In this document: positions 52,385 through 61,084 of the stretch, one piece after another
How positions within the stretch are numbered: position 1 is the stretch's first letter
How the letters are laid out: every line of letters begins with the position of its first letter
Assembly (NCBI GenBank): GCA_039985655.1
Contig: JBDWSF010000027.1
Span: 186,001-250,000, forward strand
From: Postechiella sp039985655
Lineage (GTDB): Bacteria > Bacteroidota > Bacteroidia > Flavobacteriales > Flavobacteriaceae
Length of the DNA stretch: 64,000 nucleotides
Direction of reading: 5' to 3'
Notes under the pieces: generated by a model
Told to the model about the DNA's origin: nothing
Database searches by the model: none
Seen by the model: only the letters and a program-made list of their open reading frames with translations
Program-made: the position numbers and the translations under genes

Positions 52385-53545
52385 TCATCCTCTAAATAAA
52401 AAGAAGTCATCCTTCATATGTTCAATTTTACTATCCTCGTTAGTTATAATGTAATCGATAGCTTGTTTCGTAAAATCGTCACCTTTATCAGTTAGTGAAA
52501 CAATATCATCATCAATGTTAATCATATTGTTTTTTAGAGCTAAATCTAAAACGTTTTTAGAGCGTACTTTTTGCCAATTAATATGCTCGTTAAGATGATT
52601 GACATGGCGCTCACTTTCTTCTGTATGATTTCTTAAATGCAATAAAAAAGTTAGAAGCGATACTTCGGTACGTTGTTGTCTTTCTCTGTACATAACGGCA
52701 ATAACACCTTTACTTGGGGCAAATAAATAAACAGCTAAAAATAGGAGCCCGAGCATGGTTGTAATAGATCCAGCAATGGAAGCATCTACGTAATGTGCTA
52801 ACCAATATCCCGAAATGGCACTAAATACTCCAAAGGAGACTGCATAAATAAGCATACGTTTTAAATTGGTTGTCAATAAATAAGCGGTAGCAGCAGGCGC
52901 AATCATTAATGCAACAACTAAAATAGCACCAACAGCATCAAAAGCACCAACGGTGGTTACCGATGAGACGCTCATAAGTCCGTAATGAAGAATAGCTGGT
53001 GAAAAGCCTAAAGAAGCCGCTAAACCTTTATCAAACGTGCTTACTTTAAGTTCTTTAAAAAATGCTATTAATAGGATAATGGTAACGATTAAAATACATC
53101 CAATAACCCATAAGGCTTTTGGACCAACATCTGTTCCTGCTATAAATAACCTGTCGAATGGCGCAAAAGCGAGTTCTCCCAGTAAAACGGCATCGACATC
53201 TAAATGGACATCGTTGGCGTTTTTGGCAATTAAAATAACACCAATACTAAATAGGATAGGGAAGACTAATCCAATAGCGGTATCTTCTTTTACTAAACCT
53301 GTTTTTTGAATGTATTCGACTAAAACAACCGTTATAATTCCTGTAAACGCTGCTAATAGAATTAATAATGGTGAATTTAAATCTTGTGTGATAAAAAAAC
53401 CAATAACAATACCTGGTAAAATGGAGTGACTAATGGCATCACTTATCATAGCCATTTTTCGGAGCACTAAGAAAGTACCTGGTATGGCGCAAGCTATAGC
53501 AACCAAACTGGCAATAAGCTGTATTTCTATTTGTGCGTTACTCAT
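52385..53545 (-). CDS. TroD-like metal ABC transporter permease with C-terminal winged-helix-like tail
   Basis: A 386-residue inner-membrane permease of the ABC-3 (TroC/TroD, ZnuB) family with about nine transmembrane helices to residue ~275. Beyond that is a cytosolic tail of about 100 residues. It contains LLTFLLHLRNHTEES, then VLDLALKNNMINIDDDIVSLTDKGDDFTKQA, a winged-helix pattern like DtxR N-terminal domains. It overlaps the first permease by 8 bp. Likely metals are Zn, Mn or Fe. Confidence 0.88.
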   Translation of the reverse strand: MSNAQIEIQLIASLVAIACAIPGTFLVLRKMAMISDAISHSILPGIVIGFFITQDLNSPLLILLAAFTGIITVVLVEYIQKTGLVKEDTAIGLVFPILFSIGVILIAKNANDVHLDVDAVLLGELAFAPFDRLFIAGTDVGPKALWVIGCILIVTIILLIAFFKELKVSTFDKGLAASLGFSPAILHYGLMSVSSVTTVGAFDAVGAILVVALMIAPAATAYLLTTNLKRMLIYAVSFGVFSAISGYWLAHYVDASIAGSITTMLGLLFLAVYLFAPSKGVIAVMYRERQQRTEVSLLTFLLHLRNHTEESERHVNHLNEHINWQKVRSKNVLDLALKNNMINIDDDIVSLTDKGDDFTKQAIDYIITNEDSKIEHMKDDFFLFRG

Positions 53546-54668
53546 TAGTCTCGGTTGTTTGTTGGTTATACAAATTTGAGGCTGTTTTATAGCCTTCTTG
53601 CGTTAAACTCCATTTGTTACCATTAAGAGTAACATAATCTTTATCAACTAATTTTTGAAGTGTGTTTTTGGTATAGCCCTGAAAATTATTTAAGATTTTT
53701 ATGGTGTGTGGATGTGAGATATTATCATGCGTTTCAGCGATATTATACATAAAGGCTAAGGTTTTATGCAATTGTAAATCGCGACGATTTTTAATAAATC
53801 GTATTTGTTTAAACAGGAGTCCGCGACTTGGTGAAAATATAAATGACACAAAAACAAACACACCGGCAACAATTACAATTACGGGGCCTGTAGATAGGTT
53901 GTTTTGGCTAGCGCTAATTGCAGTTCCAAACACACCAGAGAATGCACCGAAAATAGCTGCTAAAATAACCATAACGCCAAGACTGTTTGTCCATTGTCTT
54001 GCAGCAGCAGCTGGAGCTAATAACATGGCGCTCATTAAAACAACGCCAACCGTTTGAAGTCCGAGAACAATAGCAAGTACAATAAAAGTCGTGATTAATA
54101 TATCTATAAATTTGGTGTTGAATCCAAGAGTTTTTGTGTAATCGGCATCGAAAAGAAGGATTTTGAATTCTTTCCAAAAGAGTAGTAACACAAAAACGCA
54201 TATGCCTGTAACAATGGCCATAAGCCATACGTCACTAATCACTAAAGTTGCGGCTTGACCAAATAAATATTTGTCTAAACCCGCTTGATTAGCATTGGGT
54301 TGCTTTTGAATAAAGGTTAAAAGTAACATGCCGAATCCAAAGAATAAGGATAGAATTAAACCTAAAGCGGTGTCAGATTTTAAATGTGTTTTACTAATAA
54401 TTCCGCGAATCCAGAAGGTGCCTATAAGTCCGCTAACCAAAGCGCCTAATAATAATATGTTGCTGTCTTTTGCGCCTGTAATTAAAAAAGCGATGGCGAT
54501 TCCAGGTAGTGCTGCATGCGAAATGGCATCGCCTAAAAGGCTTTGTTTTCTGAGTACAGCGAAGCTTCCAAGCATACCACAAACGGCGCCGAGTATAGCT
54601 GTTCCTAGGGTTATGGTTCTTAGGGTGTAGTCTGTAAAAACTAATGAAAAGTATTCGCTTATGTCCAT
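53538..54668 (-). CDS. TroC-like metal ABC transporter permease with C-terminal winged-helix-like tail
   Basis: A 376-residue ABC-3 permease, with transmembrane helices from about 15 to 290 and the family start GMLGSFAVLRKQSLLGDAISH. The last ~85 residues (HKTLAFMYNIAETHDN ... LQKLVDKDYVTLNGNKWSLTQEGYKTASN) match a winged helix: helix-turn-helix, then a short wing with LTxEG. This fusion layout resembles chlamydial YtgCR. It lies 261 bp downstream of the ATPase gene. Confidence 0.88.
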   Translation of the reverse strand: MDISEYFSLVFTDYTLRTITLGTAILGAVCGMLGSFAVLRKQSLLGDAISHAALPGIAIAFLITGAKDSNILLLGALVSGLIGTFWIRGIISKTHLKSDTALGLILSLFFGFGMLLLTFIQKQPNANQAGLDKYLFGQAATLVISDVWLMAIVTGICVFVLLLFWKEFKILLFDADYTKTLGFNTKFIDILITTFIVLAIVLGLQTVGVVLMSAMLLAPAAAARQWTNSLGVMVILAAIFGAFSGVFGTAISASQNNLSTGPVIVIVAGVFVFVSFIFSPSRGLLFKQIRFIKNRRDLQLHKTLAFMYNIAETHDNISHPHTIKILNNFQGYTKNTLQKLVDKDYVTLNGNKWSLTQEGYKTASNLYNQQTTETNE

Positions 54669-54929
54669 TAATTATTTTCTTTTAAATTTAATAACTGTTG
54701 TGGTGTTTTACCTTTCCGACTTTCAATTTCTTGGGAAATTGAAACCCACCTTTCCTAAAATAGGAAAGGAGTTCCTTTTTATTAATATTTTGTTGTTCGT
54801 TTATGCTTTTACTTTCAGATTAATCACTTTTGCTAACTGTATCATTGCTAGGTTTTAAGTCGTGTCAACCTTCTTTTTATTTTCGTTTGAGTTAGCACTG
54901 AAAACTGCGACTGTCAACTGTTGACTGCT
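54669..54929. repeat. spacer with two hairpins
   Basis: TTTCAATTTC ttgg GAAATTGAAA (54721-54744) is followed by CCTTTCCTA aaa TAGGAAAGG (54749-54769). No gene is seen. It lies between the metal ABC ATPase and permease genes. Confidence 0.6.
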
Positions 54930-55667
54930 CTACTCCTGTACACTTACTTTATAATTAATACCATAAGTTTTTGTCAAATTATCATCGTTAAAAATATCTT
55001 TAACGGGGCCTGTTGCTATTTTTTTTACGTTTAAAAAGGTAACCCAATCGAAATATTCTGGAACGGTTTGTAAATCGTGATGTACTACAATAACTGTTTT
55101 ACCTGCTTTTCGGAGTTCTTTTAAAATGTTGATTATCGCTATTTCGGTTGTTGCATCGACACCTTGAAAGGGTTCGTCCATAAAATAAATGGATGCGTTT
55201 TGTACTAAGGCGCGTGCTAGGAATATGCGCTGTTGTTGTCCGCCAGAAAGTTGACTTATTTGTCTGCCTTTAAAGGGGAGCATGCCTACTTTTTCTAAAG
55301 CTTCAAGTGCTGCTTTTTTTTCTTTTTGCCCTGGGCGTTTTATCCAACCTAAACTGCCGTAAGTCCCCATCATAACAACATCTAAGGCTGTGGTTGGAAA
55401 ATCCCAATCTACACTTCCTTTTTGTGGTACGTAAGCTACTAAATGGCGTTGTTTATGGTAGGGTTTGCCAAAAATGGTTACGCTGCCAGCAATGGGTTTT
55501 AAAATATCTAAAATTGATTTTATTAATGTGGATTTCCCAGCGCCATTTGGACCAACAATGGCCATAAGTACGCCTTCGGGGATTTCTAAATCGATATCCC
55601 AAAGTACAGGTTTGTAGTTATAGGCTACGGTTAAATCGTCTATTTTTACTGCTATGTTTTTACTCAT
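54930..55667 (-). CDS. TroB-like metal ABC transporter ATP-binding protein
   Basis: A 245-residue ATPase with Walker A GPNGAGKST (about 38-46), Q-loop YVPQKGSVDWDFP (a family-typical segment of Mn/Zn/Fe importers), signature LSGGQQQRIFLARAL, Walker B IYFMDEPFQGVD and switch HHD. It powers the two permeases downstream, with the binding protein upstream. Confidence 0.92.
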   Translation of the reverse strand: MSKNIAVKIDDLTVAYNYKPVLWDIDLEIPEGVLMAIVGPNGAGKSTLIKSILDILKPIAGSVTIFGKPYHKQRHLVAYVPQKGSVDWDFPTTALDVVMMGTYGSLGWIKRPGQKEKKAALEALEKVGMLPFKGRQISQLSGGQQQRIFLARALVQNASIYFMDEPFQGVDATTEIAIINILKELRKAGKTVIVVHHDLQTVPEYFDWVTFLNVKKIATGPVKDIFNDDNLTKTYGINYKVSVQE

Positions 55668-55673
55668 AATTAA

Positions 55674-55799
55674 TTGTCATTCCTGCAAAATTAGGAATCT
55701 TTTTAATTGAAACTTAAAGTTGGTAATGGATTCCAGCCTTCGTAGGAATGACGAGCTTTAAGTTTCTATTTTTTACTCCAATACTTCCTGTAGAGGAAG
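55674..55799. repeat. CATTCCTGC-type palindromic repeat
   Basis: GTCATTCCT (55676-55684) pairs with AGGAATGAC (55744-55752) around an AT-rich middle containing GGATTCCAGCC. A second small hairpin is CTTCCT gtag AGGAAG (55784-55799). It is a recurrent flavobacterial repeat by memory. Confidence 0.6.
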
Positions 55800-55824
55800 G
55801 AATCTCTTTTAAGTTTTATTTTTT

Positions 55825-55885
55825 AACCCTCCTAATTTCGATTAAATCGAAATTGTCCTCCCTTTAGAACAAAGTGAGGAGCGTG
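55825..55885. repeat. dispersed CCTCC/TTTCGAT repeat, copy 2
   Basis: AACCCTCCTAATTTCGAT continues as its own complement ATCGAAATT, then CCTCCCTTTAGAACAAAG. It is the inverted-orientation twin of 33938-33998, with a stretch of about 30 identical bases. Confidence 0.8.
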
Positions 55886-56033
55886 TTTAATTAATGTTTT
55901 TAGGAAAAATTAAACTAAGTATGGGTTAATTAATTCTTTTTTCTGTTATTATTTTGTCTCTGAGTACTTGTGTTTCATAAACCTTGCTGGAAAACAATTA
56001 ACTTAATTTTTAAAAATCAAGTTTGCTGATCAT

Positions 56034-56183
56034 CTAGCCCTGATAGAAGCGGCATCCTTTTTTTGTGCTTTCCTAAAATTATTTAATAAAAACTGAATTT
56101 TACTATGTGTATTTAACTTAATGTGATACTGAAACAAGTTTAGCACAAGAAAAGATACAGCGGATAGCAGGAAATAGCTTCTA
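56034..56183. ncRNA. candidate structured RNA/hairpin element (possible Flavo-1-like)
   Basis: CTAGCCCTGATAGAAGCGGC...CCTTTTTTTGTGCT pairs with AGCACAAGAAAAGATACAGC...GGATAGCAGGAAATAGCT over about 35 bp with bulges, enclosing a ~75-nt AT-rich loop. I recall this CCTGATAG/GGATAGCAGG pair as a widely repeated Bacteroidota element, and it may match the Flavo-1 RNA motif. It begins 7 bp after the binding-protein stop on the minus strand, so it might be the 3' end of that transcript. Identity and strand are unproven. Confidence 0.45.
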
Positions 56184-56189
56184 ATACTT

Positions 56190-57110
56190 CTATTTTAAAG
56201 CATTTACTATGGTATTTACGTTGTACTCGAACATGCCAATATATGTGCCTTCTATGGTTTCTGCGTTTCCTAATGCATCGGAATACAAGGTGCCTCCAAT
56301 GGTTACTTCATGATTTTTAGATTTTACGGCTGCTTGTAGTGCTTCGATAGTGCGTTTTGGTACCGAACTTTCTACAAAAATGGCTTTTACCTTTTTTTCG
56401 ATGATAAAGGCTGCTAGTTTTTGAACGTCTTGTACGCCTGCTTCGGTAGCGGTTGATAGACCTTGTAAACCTACAACTTCGAAATGAAATGCTTTTCCGA
56501 AATAACTAAAAGCATCGTGTGCCGTTACCAAAACCCGGTCTTCTTTTGGAAGCGTTGCTATAGTAGTTTCTAGTTTTGTTTTTAAGGTTTTTAATTTTGT
56601 GATGTATTTGGCTCCGTTTGCTTGGAATACTGCTTGTTGATTTGGAATGGCTTCAGAAAGTTTTGTTACAATAAACTGTGTGGCTTGTATCCAATAATCG
56701 ACATTGAACCAAATATGCGGATCGTAATTTGATGCAAAATATTCTGATTCGATTAAGGTGTTTTTATCTAGGGCACTAGAAATAGCAATGGTTTTTGTTT
56801 TCGAACTGTGCATTTTTTCGAATACTTCTACTAATTTACCTTCTAAATGGAGTCCGTTGTAAAAGATTAAATCTGCATTGGCAAGTTTGGAAACGTCGCC
56901 TTCACTGGCTTTGTATAAATGCGGATCGACACCACTACCCATTAATCCGTTGAGGTTAATATGGTCTCCTGAAATATTTTTCATTAAATCCGTAATCATT
57001 GAGGTTGTGGTGACTACATTTAATTTACCGTTAGCTTTTTTTTCGTCTTTACAATTAAAAAGAGCTAAACTAATAAAGAGTATATAGATGTGTTTTTTCA
57101 TGTATTTCAA
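56190..57110 (-). CDS. TroA-like periplasmic metal-binding protein
   Basis: A 306-residue substrate-binding lipoprotein-like protein (N-terminal signal with Cys in LFNC, ~residue 20) of the cluster A-I metal family. The likely ligands are His in GVDPHLY, His in YDPHIWF, His in VTAHDAFSYF and Asp in LYSDALG. The third-His form fits TroA/ZnuA rather than the Glu form of PsaA/MntC. No long His-rich loop is present, so it is not a typical ZnuA. It follows the TonB receptor by 30 bp, probably in the same transcript. Confidence 0.9.
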   Translation of the reverse strand: MKYMKKHIYILFISLALFNCKDEKKANGKLNVVTTTSMITDLMKNISGDHINLNGLMGSGVDPHLYKASEGDVSKLANADLIFYNGLHLEGKLVEVFEKMHSSKTKTIAISSALDKNTLIESEYFASNYDPHIWFNVDYWIQATQFIVTKLSEAIPNQQAVFQANGAKYITKLKTLKTKLETTIATLPKEDRVLVTAHDAFSYFGKAFHFEVVGLQGLSTATEAGVQDVQKLAAFIIEKKVKAIFVESSVPKRTIEALQAAVKSKNHEVTIGGTLYSDALGNAETIEGTYIGMFEYNVNTIVNALK

Positions 57111-57140
57111 TTTGTTGTAAAATTACTAAAAAGGAATTGA

Positions 57141-59387
57141 TTATTTGAATGAATATCTTAACCCTAAAAAGGCTCTAATACCTTGGTTTGGAGCGTAGAC
57201 ATATGAAGGGTCGAATGTTAGTCCATATGGATTATCTGCTGTGACTTGAGCATTTCCACTAGCATCAAAATCAACTGCTTTGTCAAATGGATCGTTTGCT
57301 CTGGCAATAATAAAAGGGTTTCCTTTGTTAGGAGTCCAATTTAAAAGGTTTTTTACGCCCCCGTAAATTTCTAGATTGTCTATGCCATCGTAGGTTAGTT
57401 GTATGTTTTGAATACTCCATACAGGTGAATTCTCATTTCGAGGATCTAATTCTCCTAATAACGGTAGTCGCATAGGTCCATAAATATTACCTGTATAATC
57501 TACGGTTATGTTGTGTTTGTAGTTTTTGTATGAAACTGCCCATGTTCCTGTAAAGCGTTCGGTTAAAATCTGGCGTTCTTTTATACCATTTTCTGTTTGT
57601 GATACATCTTGAAAGGTTCCTCCAATAAGGACTTTAATTCCACTTGCAATTATGGCGTCTAGATTTACGCTGACTCCTTTTGTGATGGCTTTACCGTTGA
57701 GATTATCATATATTATTTCGTTGGGATTGGTGTCATAATCTGGTAAGATTAAGTTTGAAAAATGAGTGTACCACGCTGATGCATCTAGACCTATAATGGC
57801 TCCAGATTTTGTGTAAAACTTTTTAAGGTAGTTAAAGTTGATATTATAAGAGTGCTCTGGCTTTAAGGCTTCGGCAATTATAACATCTCTAGCTCCTGTA
57901 AGTGCAGCGTGTTCTTCAGTGAAAATATTAACAACTCTAAAGCCTGTTCCTGCATTTATTCTAAAGATATCATCTGACGTTGGTTTGAATTTATAAGCAA
58001 TTCGAGGCGTAAATATGTTGCCGTGTCTCTTATCATAATCGTAACGGGCGCCTAATAAAAGGGTGTGTTTTTCACTTAGTTTTATTTCATCTTGCGCGAA
58101 AAGAGAAGGTATAACAACTTCATCTGCTTCAATTGTGGCAGGTGTATTGTCATTATAATAATTATACCTAACTGCAGTTCCAAAAAGTAAATCGTGATTT
58201 TTAAGGGGTTTGTCCCAAGTAAATTGTCCAAAACCTATACGTTGTCTTGCTAAATAAGAAACATCGCCATAGACAGAATTTTGATCATGATCTGTATATG
58301 AAAATTGAAACAATACTTTTTCTTTAATGGGAAGTTGATATTTTCCCAAAAACTCACCACGTTTTGTATAAATGCTTTCTCCGTATACGTCATCTCCACC
58401 TCTAAAAGAAGAATTCCATTGCATTTCTCCGCCCCATCGGTCTTCGTAGAAAACACGTCCAGCTAAAGAGAAGACTCTGTTTTCTTTTCGTTTAAAATTC
58501 CATTTTTGAAAAACAGATATTCTATTTTGTAGCGTTAGGTCGGTAAAATTATCACCATTATTATCAATAGGGTTGTTGTAATTAAAGTAATTAACCCCAA
58601 AAAGAAGATTGGTCTTATTTCCAATTTTGGTGTTAAAACCTAAATCTAAATTTAGTTCACCCCAACCTGTGGCATAACTATCGGCAAAAAAACGGGGTGC
58701 GTTTTCGGGTAATTTAGTTATTATGTTTATCAGCCCTCCAACGGCTTCACTTCCATAAAGTGATGAAGCAGGGCCTTTTACAATTTCAATTTGTTCTATT
58801 AAAGAATTTGGGATTCCAGATAAACCATAAACGGTAGATAAACCACTAACTATAGGCATACCGTCTATTAATACTAAGGTATAAGGTCCTTCTAAACCGT
58901 TAATGTGAATATCTCCTGTATTACAAACATTGCAATTAATTTGTGGTCGAACGCCATTTACATTTTGCAAAGCTTCAAAAATATTTGGAGTTGGATTCTT
59001 TTTTAAAAAGGCATTCGAATAAACCTCTACTGGTACTGGGCTTTCTAGTCTAGAAACAGCTTTTAATGTTCCTGTAACTACAATTTCGTCTAACATTTCA
59101 GATTCTGGTAAATTGAAATTTATAGATATATCTTTTGTAGATACTGTTATGTTTCTTTTTTGTGTTTGATATCCTGTAAACGAAGCAATAACAGTATAGT
59201 TTCCTGGACTAATATTCTTAATGTTAAATGTGCCATCATCATTTGAAACGGCGCCTTTTTGAATTCCTTTTAAGTAAATATTTACATAAGGTAGTGCCTC
59301 TCCATCTGTGGTTGTTTTTCCTGTTATGGTTTGTGCGTTTATCATAAAACTTAATAAACTTAATATGCCTATTGTTAGGGTTCTCAT
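57141..59387 (-). CDS. TonB-dependent receptor
   Basis: A 748-residue outer-membrane receptor. A signal peptide (cleavage near NAQ, ~19) is followed by a carboxypeptidase-regulatory-like beta domain (about 20-100), a plug domain (about 115-225) and a 22-strand-type barrel. The plug has LPESEMLDEIVVTGT before it and an unusual Cys pair in NCNVCNTGD near residue 155. Gene order (receptor, TroA-like protein, ABC transporter) and the DtxR operator upstream indicate metal or metallophore uptake. Confidence 0.92.
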   Translation of the reverse strand: MRTLTIGILSLLSFMINAQTITGKTTTDGEALPYVNIYLKGIQKGAVSNDDGTFNIKNISPGNYTVIASFTGYQTQKRNITVSTKDISINFNLPESEMLDEIVVTGTLKAVSRLESPVPVEVYSNAFLKKNPTPNIFEALQNVNGVRPQINCNVCNTGDIHINGLEGPYTLVLIDGMPIVSGLSTVYGLSGIPNSLIEQIEIVKGPASSLYGSEAVGGLINIITKLPENAPRFFADSYATGWGELNLDLGFNTKIGNKTNLLFGVNYFNYNNPIDNNGDNFTDLTLQNRISVFQKWNFKRKENRVFSLAGRVFYEDRWGGEMQWNSSFRGGDDVYGESIYTKRGEFLGKYQLPIKEKVLFQFSYTDHDQNSVYGDVSYLARQRIGFGQFTWDKPLKNHDLLFGTAVRYNYYNDNTPATIEADEVVIPSLFAQDEIKLSEKHTLLLGARYDYDKRHGNIFTPRIAYKFKPTSDDIFRINAGTGFRVVNIFTEEHAALTGARDVIIAEALKPEHSYNINFNYLKKFYTKSGAIIGLDASAWYTHFSNLILPDYDTNPNEIIYDNLNGKAITKGVSVNLDAIIASGIKVLIGGTFQDVSQTENGIKERQILTERFTGTWAVSYKNYKHNITVDYTGNIYGPMRLPLLGELDPRNENSPVWSIQNIQLTYDGIDNLEIYGGVKNLLNWTPNKGNPFIIARANDPFDKAVDFDASGNAQVTADNPYGLTFDPSYVYAPNQGIRAFLGLRYSFK

Positions 59388-59402
59388 CTTTTAATTTTTT
59401 TA

Positions 59403-59410
59403 CAAATATA
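59403..59410 (-). promoter_or_regulatory. -7 element of the TonB receptor operon
   Basis: TATATTTG on the minus strand. Its last bases overlap the operator palindrome (from 59405), so a bound regulator would block it. Confidence 0.55.
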
Positions 59411-59448
59411 AATTAATTTTTAGATTAGGCTAAAAATTAATTTATATT
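59405..59448. promoter_or_regulatory. DtxR-family operator palindrome
   Basis: Exact 19-bp arms: AATATAAATTAATTTTTAG and CTAAAAATTAATTTATATT, with a 6-bp centre ATTAGG. The core TTTAGATTAGGCTAAA resembles DtxR/MntR boxes (TTTAGGTTAGCCTAAA type). It lies between the divergent TonB receptor and regulator genes and overlaps the receptor -7 element. Confidence 0.75.
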
Positions 59449-59458
59449 TTATTTATTA

Positions 59459-59466
59459 TATATTTG
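59459..59466 (+). promoter_or_regulatory. -7 element of the DtxR-family gene
   Basis: TATATTTG, 22 bp before the start codon and 10 bp downstream of the operator, so autoregulation is likely. Confidence 0.5.
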
Positions 59467-59488
59467 TGATGCATCTAATAAATCGACT

Positions 59489-60145
59489 ATGATTACCCTT
59501 ACGGAAGAAAATTATATTAAAGCTATTTATCACTTAGGAAAGCAAGGAGAGAATAATGTAAGTACGAATGCTATTGCTAAGGAAATGGAAACCAAAGCCT
59601 CTTCTGTGACGGATATGGTTAAAAAACTTTCGGAAAAAGGCTATGCTGATTATAAAAAGTATCAAGGTGTAACTTTAACTACGAAAGGAAAGAAAATAGG
59701 TGTTAATGTGGTTAGAAAACACCGTTTATGGGAAGTGTTTTTAGTTGAAAAATTGAATTTCTCTTGGGATGAGGTTCATGAAGTAGCGGAACAGCTTGAG
59801 CATATAAAGTCTGAAAAACTGATTAAGCAGCTTGATGCTTTTTTAGAATACCCTTCTCACGATCCTCACGGAGACCCCATTCCAGACGAAAATGGAAAAA
59901 TAAAAAGCATCGATAAAATTTTGTTATCTCAAGCTCAAATAGGGGATGTTTGTATTTGTGTTGGGGTTAATGATTCTTCTTCAGAATTTTTAAAATACCT
60001 TGATAAAAACAGAATTGCTTTAGGGGTGGAATTAACAGTGGTTCACAAAGAGCCCTTTGATAATTCGGTAAGTATACTTGTAAACTCTAAAGCGCTTATC
60101 ATTTCTAATATGATTGCAAATAATTTGTTTGTAAAAGTGAGCTAA
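59489..60145 (+). CDS. DtxR/MntR-family metal-dependent regulator
   Basis: A 218-residue repressor-type protein. The N-terminal winged helix starts TEENYIKAIYHLGK, with the recognition helix near ASSVTDMVKKLSEKG. The metal-binding/dimerisation region has VVRKHRLWEVFL and VHEVAEQLEHI (His/Glu ligands). A C-terminal FeoA/SH3-like domain starts near residue 145. It probably senses Mn or Fe and represses the receptor-transporter operon divergently encoded. Confidence 0.93.
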   Translation: MITLTEENYIKAIYHLGKQGENNVSTNAIAKEMETKASSVTDMVKKLSEKGYADYKKYQGVTLTTKGKKIGVNVVRKHRLWEVFLVEKLNFSWDEVHEVAEQLEHIKSEKLIKQLDAFLEYPSHDPHGDPIPDENGKIKSIDKILLSQAQIGDVCICVGVNDSSSEFLKYLDKNRIALGVELTVVHKEPFDNSVSILVNSKALIISNMIANNLFVKVS

Positions 60146-60151
60146 TAATGA

Positions 60152-61024
60152 TTATTTTTTAAATTGAACTTGCTTTTTGATGTTCTTCGGGAATTTTTTA
60201 ATTCCTGTTAAAGTAAATTGTTTATAATAACATTCTGCAGCTTCTGATTGTATTTGGATTTCTCCTTGATCAAGAATAGTTCCATCCTTTTTTTTGGCAT
60301 TTTCTACAACCATAACAACTTCGCCGTTTACAACGTGAACAGCATCGTTACCAACGACATAAATTTCTAAATGATTCCATTCGCCATGTGCAGCATCGGG
60401 TTCTGTGTAAGCACTTGTATAACGGATTTTGTTTAAATATGTGTTAGAATTAGGGTCGTATTGATCTCTTTTATCCCCTTTAGTTCCTCTAATGTCTACT
60501 TGGGGTTTACCTGTGGTTCCGCCAATAGGTATAAAATCTCCTAAATCGGTTTCTTGAACTTGATATTCTAAGCTTGCTTTCCAAGTCTTCCAAGCACTAC
60601 CGTGTGCGCCATGGCAGTGGTATAAAATACCGCTATCTCTTAATTCTGTTAATCTTGGTTCCCACTTTTTATCGCCCCATTTAAATAGGATGCTTAAGTG
60701 ATAGTTTTTGTATGTTTCTTTTGTGGTTAGTCCTCCAAAAATTTCGCCTGTCACTTTTAAAACGGGCTCCCCGTTTTCTTCAATTATTGAATAGACATTC
60801 TTTAAGTTATTATTTAGACCTATTGGATCTCCTCCTTTTAGCTTGTCTGATTGAAACGTTTCTGCTGGTAATCCTTTAACAGAAGTATGTGGAATACTTA
60901 ACCAAACATCAAAATGAGTCATTTCTTTATCAAATAAAGAGATGGTTTTTCCTTTTTTTTGAGCAGATATGAAACATGTAAATAGTAATCCTAGTGTTAA
61001 TGCAAAGATGTATTTGTTTTTCAT
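60152..61024 (-). CDS. exported DUF1080 (3-keto-disaccharide hydrolase-like) protein A
   Basis: A 290-residue secreted protein with a signal peptide (cleavage near ISAQ, ~21) and a DUF1080 jelly-roll-like domain across the rest, with EWNHLEIYVVGNDAVHVVNGE as the family core and HCHGAHGSAW near the middle. The family includes 3-keto-glycoside hydrolases. It is a tandem paralog of the next gene and convergent with the regulator (6-bp gap). Confidence 0.85.
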   Translation of the reverse strand: MKNKYIFALTLGLLFTCFISAQKKGKTISLFDKEMTHFDVWLSIPHTSVKGLPAETFQSDKLKGGDPIGLNNNLKNVYSIIEENGEPVLKVTGEIFGGLTTKETYKNYHLSILFKWGDKKWEPRLTELRDSGILYHCHGAHGSAWKTWKASLEYQVQETDLGDFIPIGGTTGKPQVDIRGTKGDKRDQYDPNSNTYLNKIRYTSAYTEPDAAHGEWNHLEIYVVGNDAVHVVNGEVVMVVENAKKKDGTILDQGEIQIQSEAAECYYKQFTLTGIKKFPKNIKKQVQFKK

Positions 61025-61084
61025 TTTAAGAATTTACTTGAGTTTATATTTTAACGATTAAAGAAATTGTAAAAACTAGGGTAA

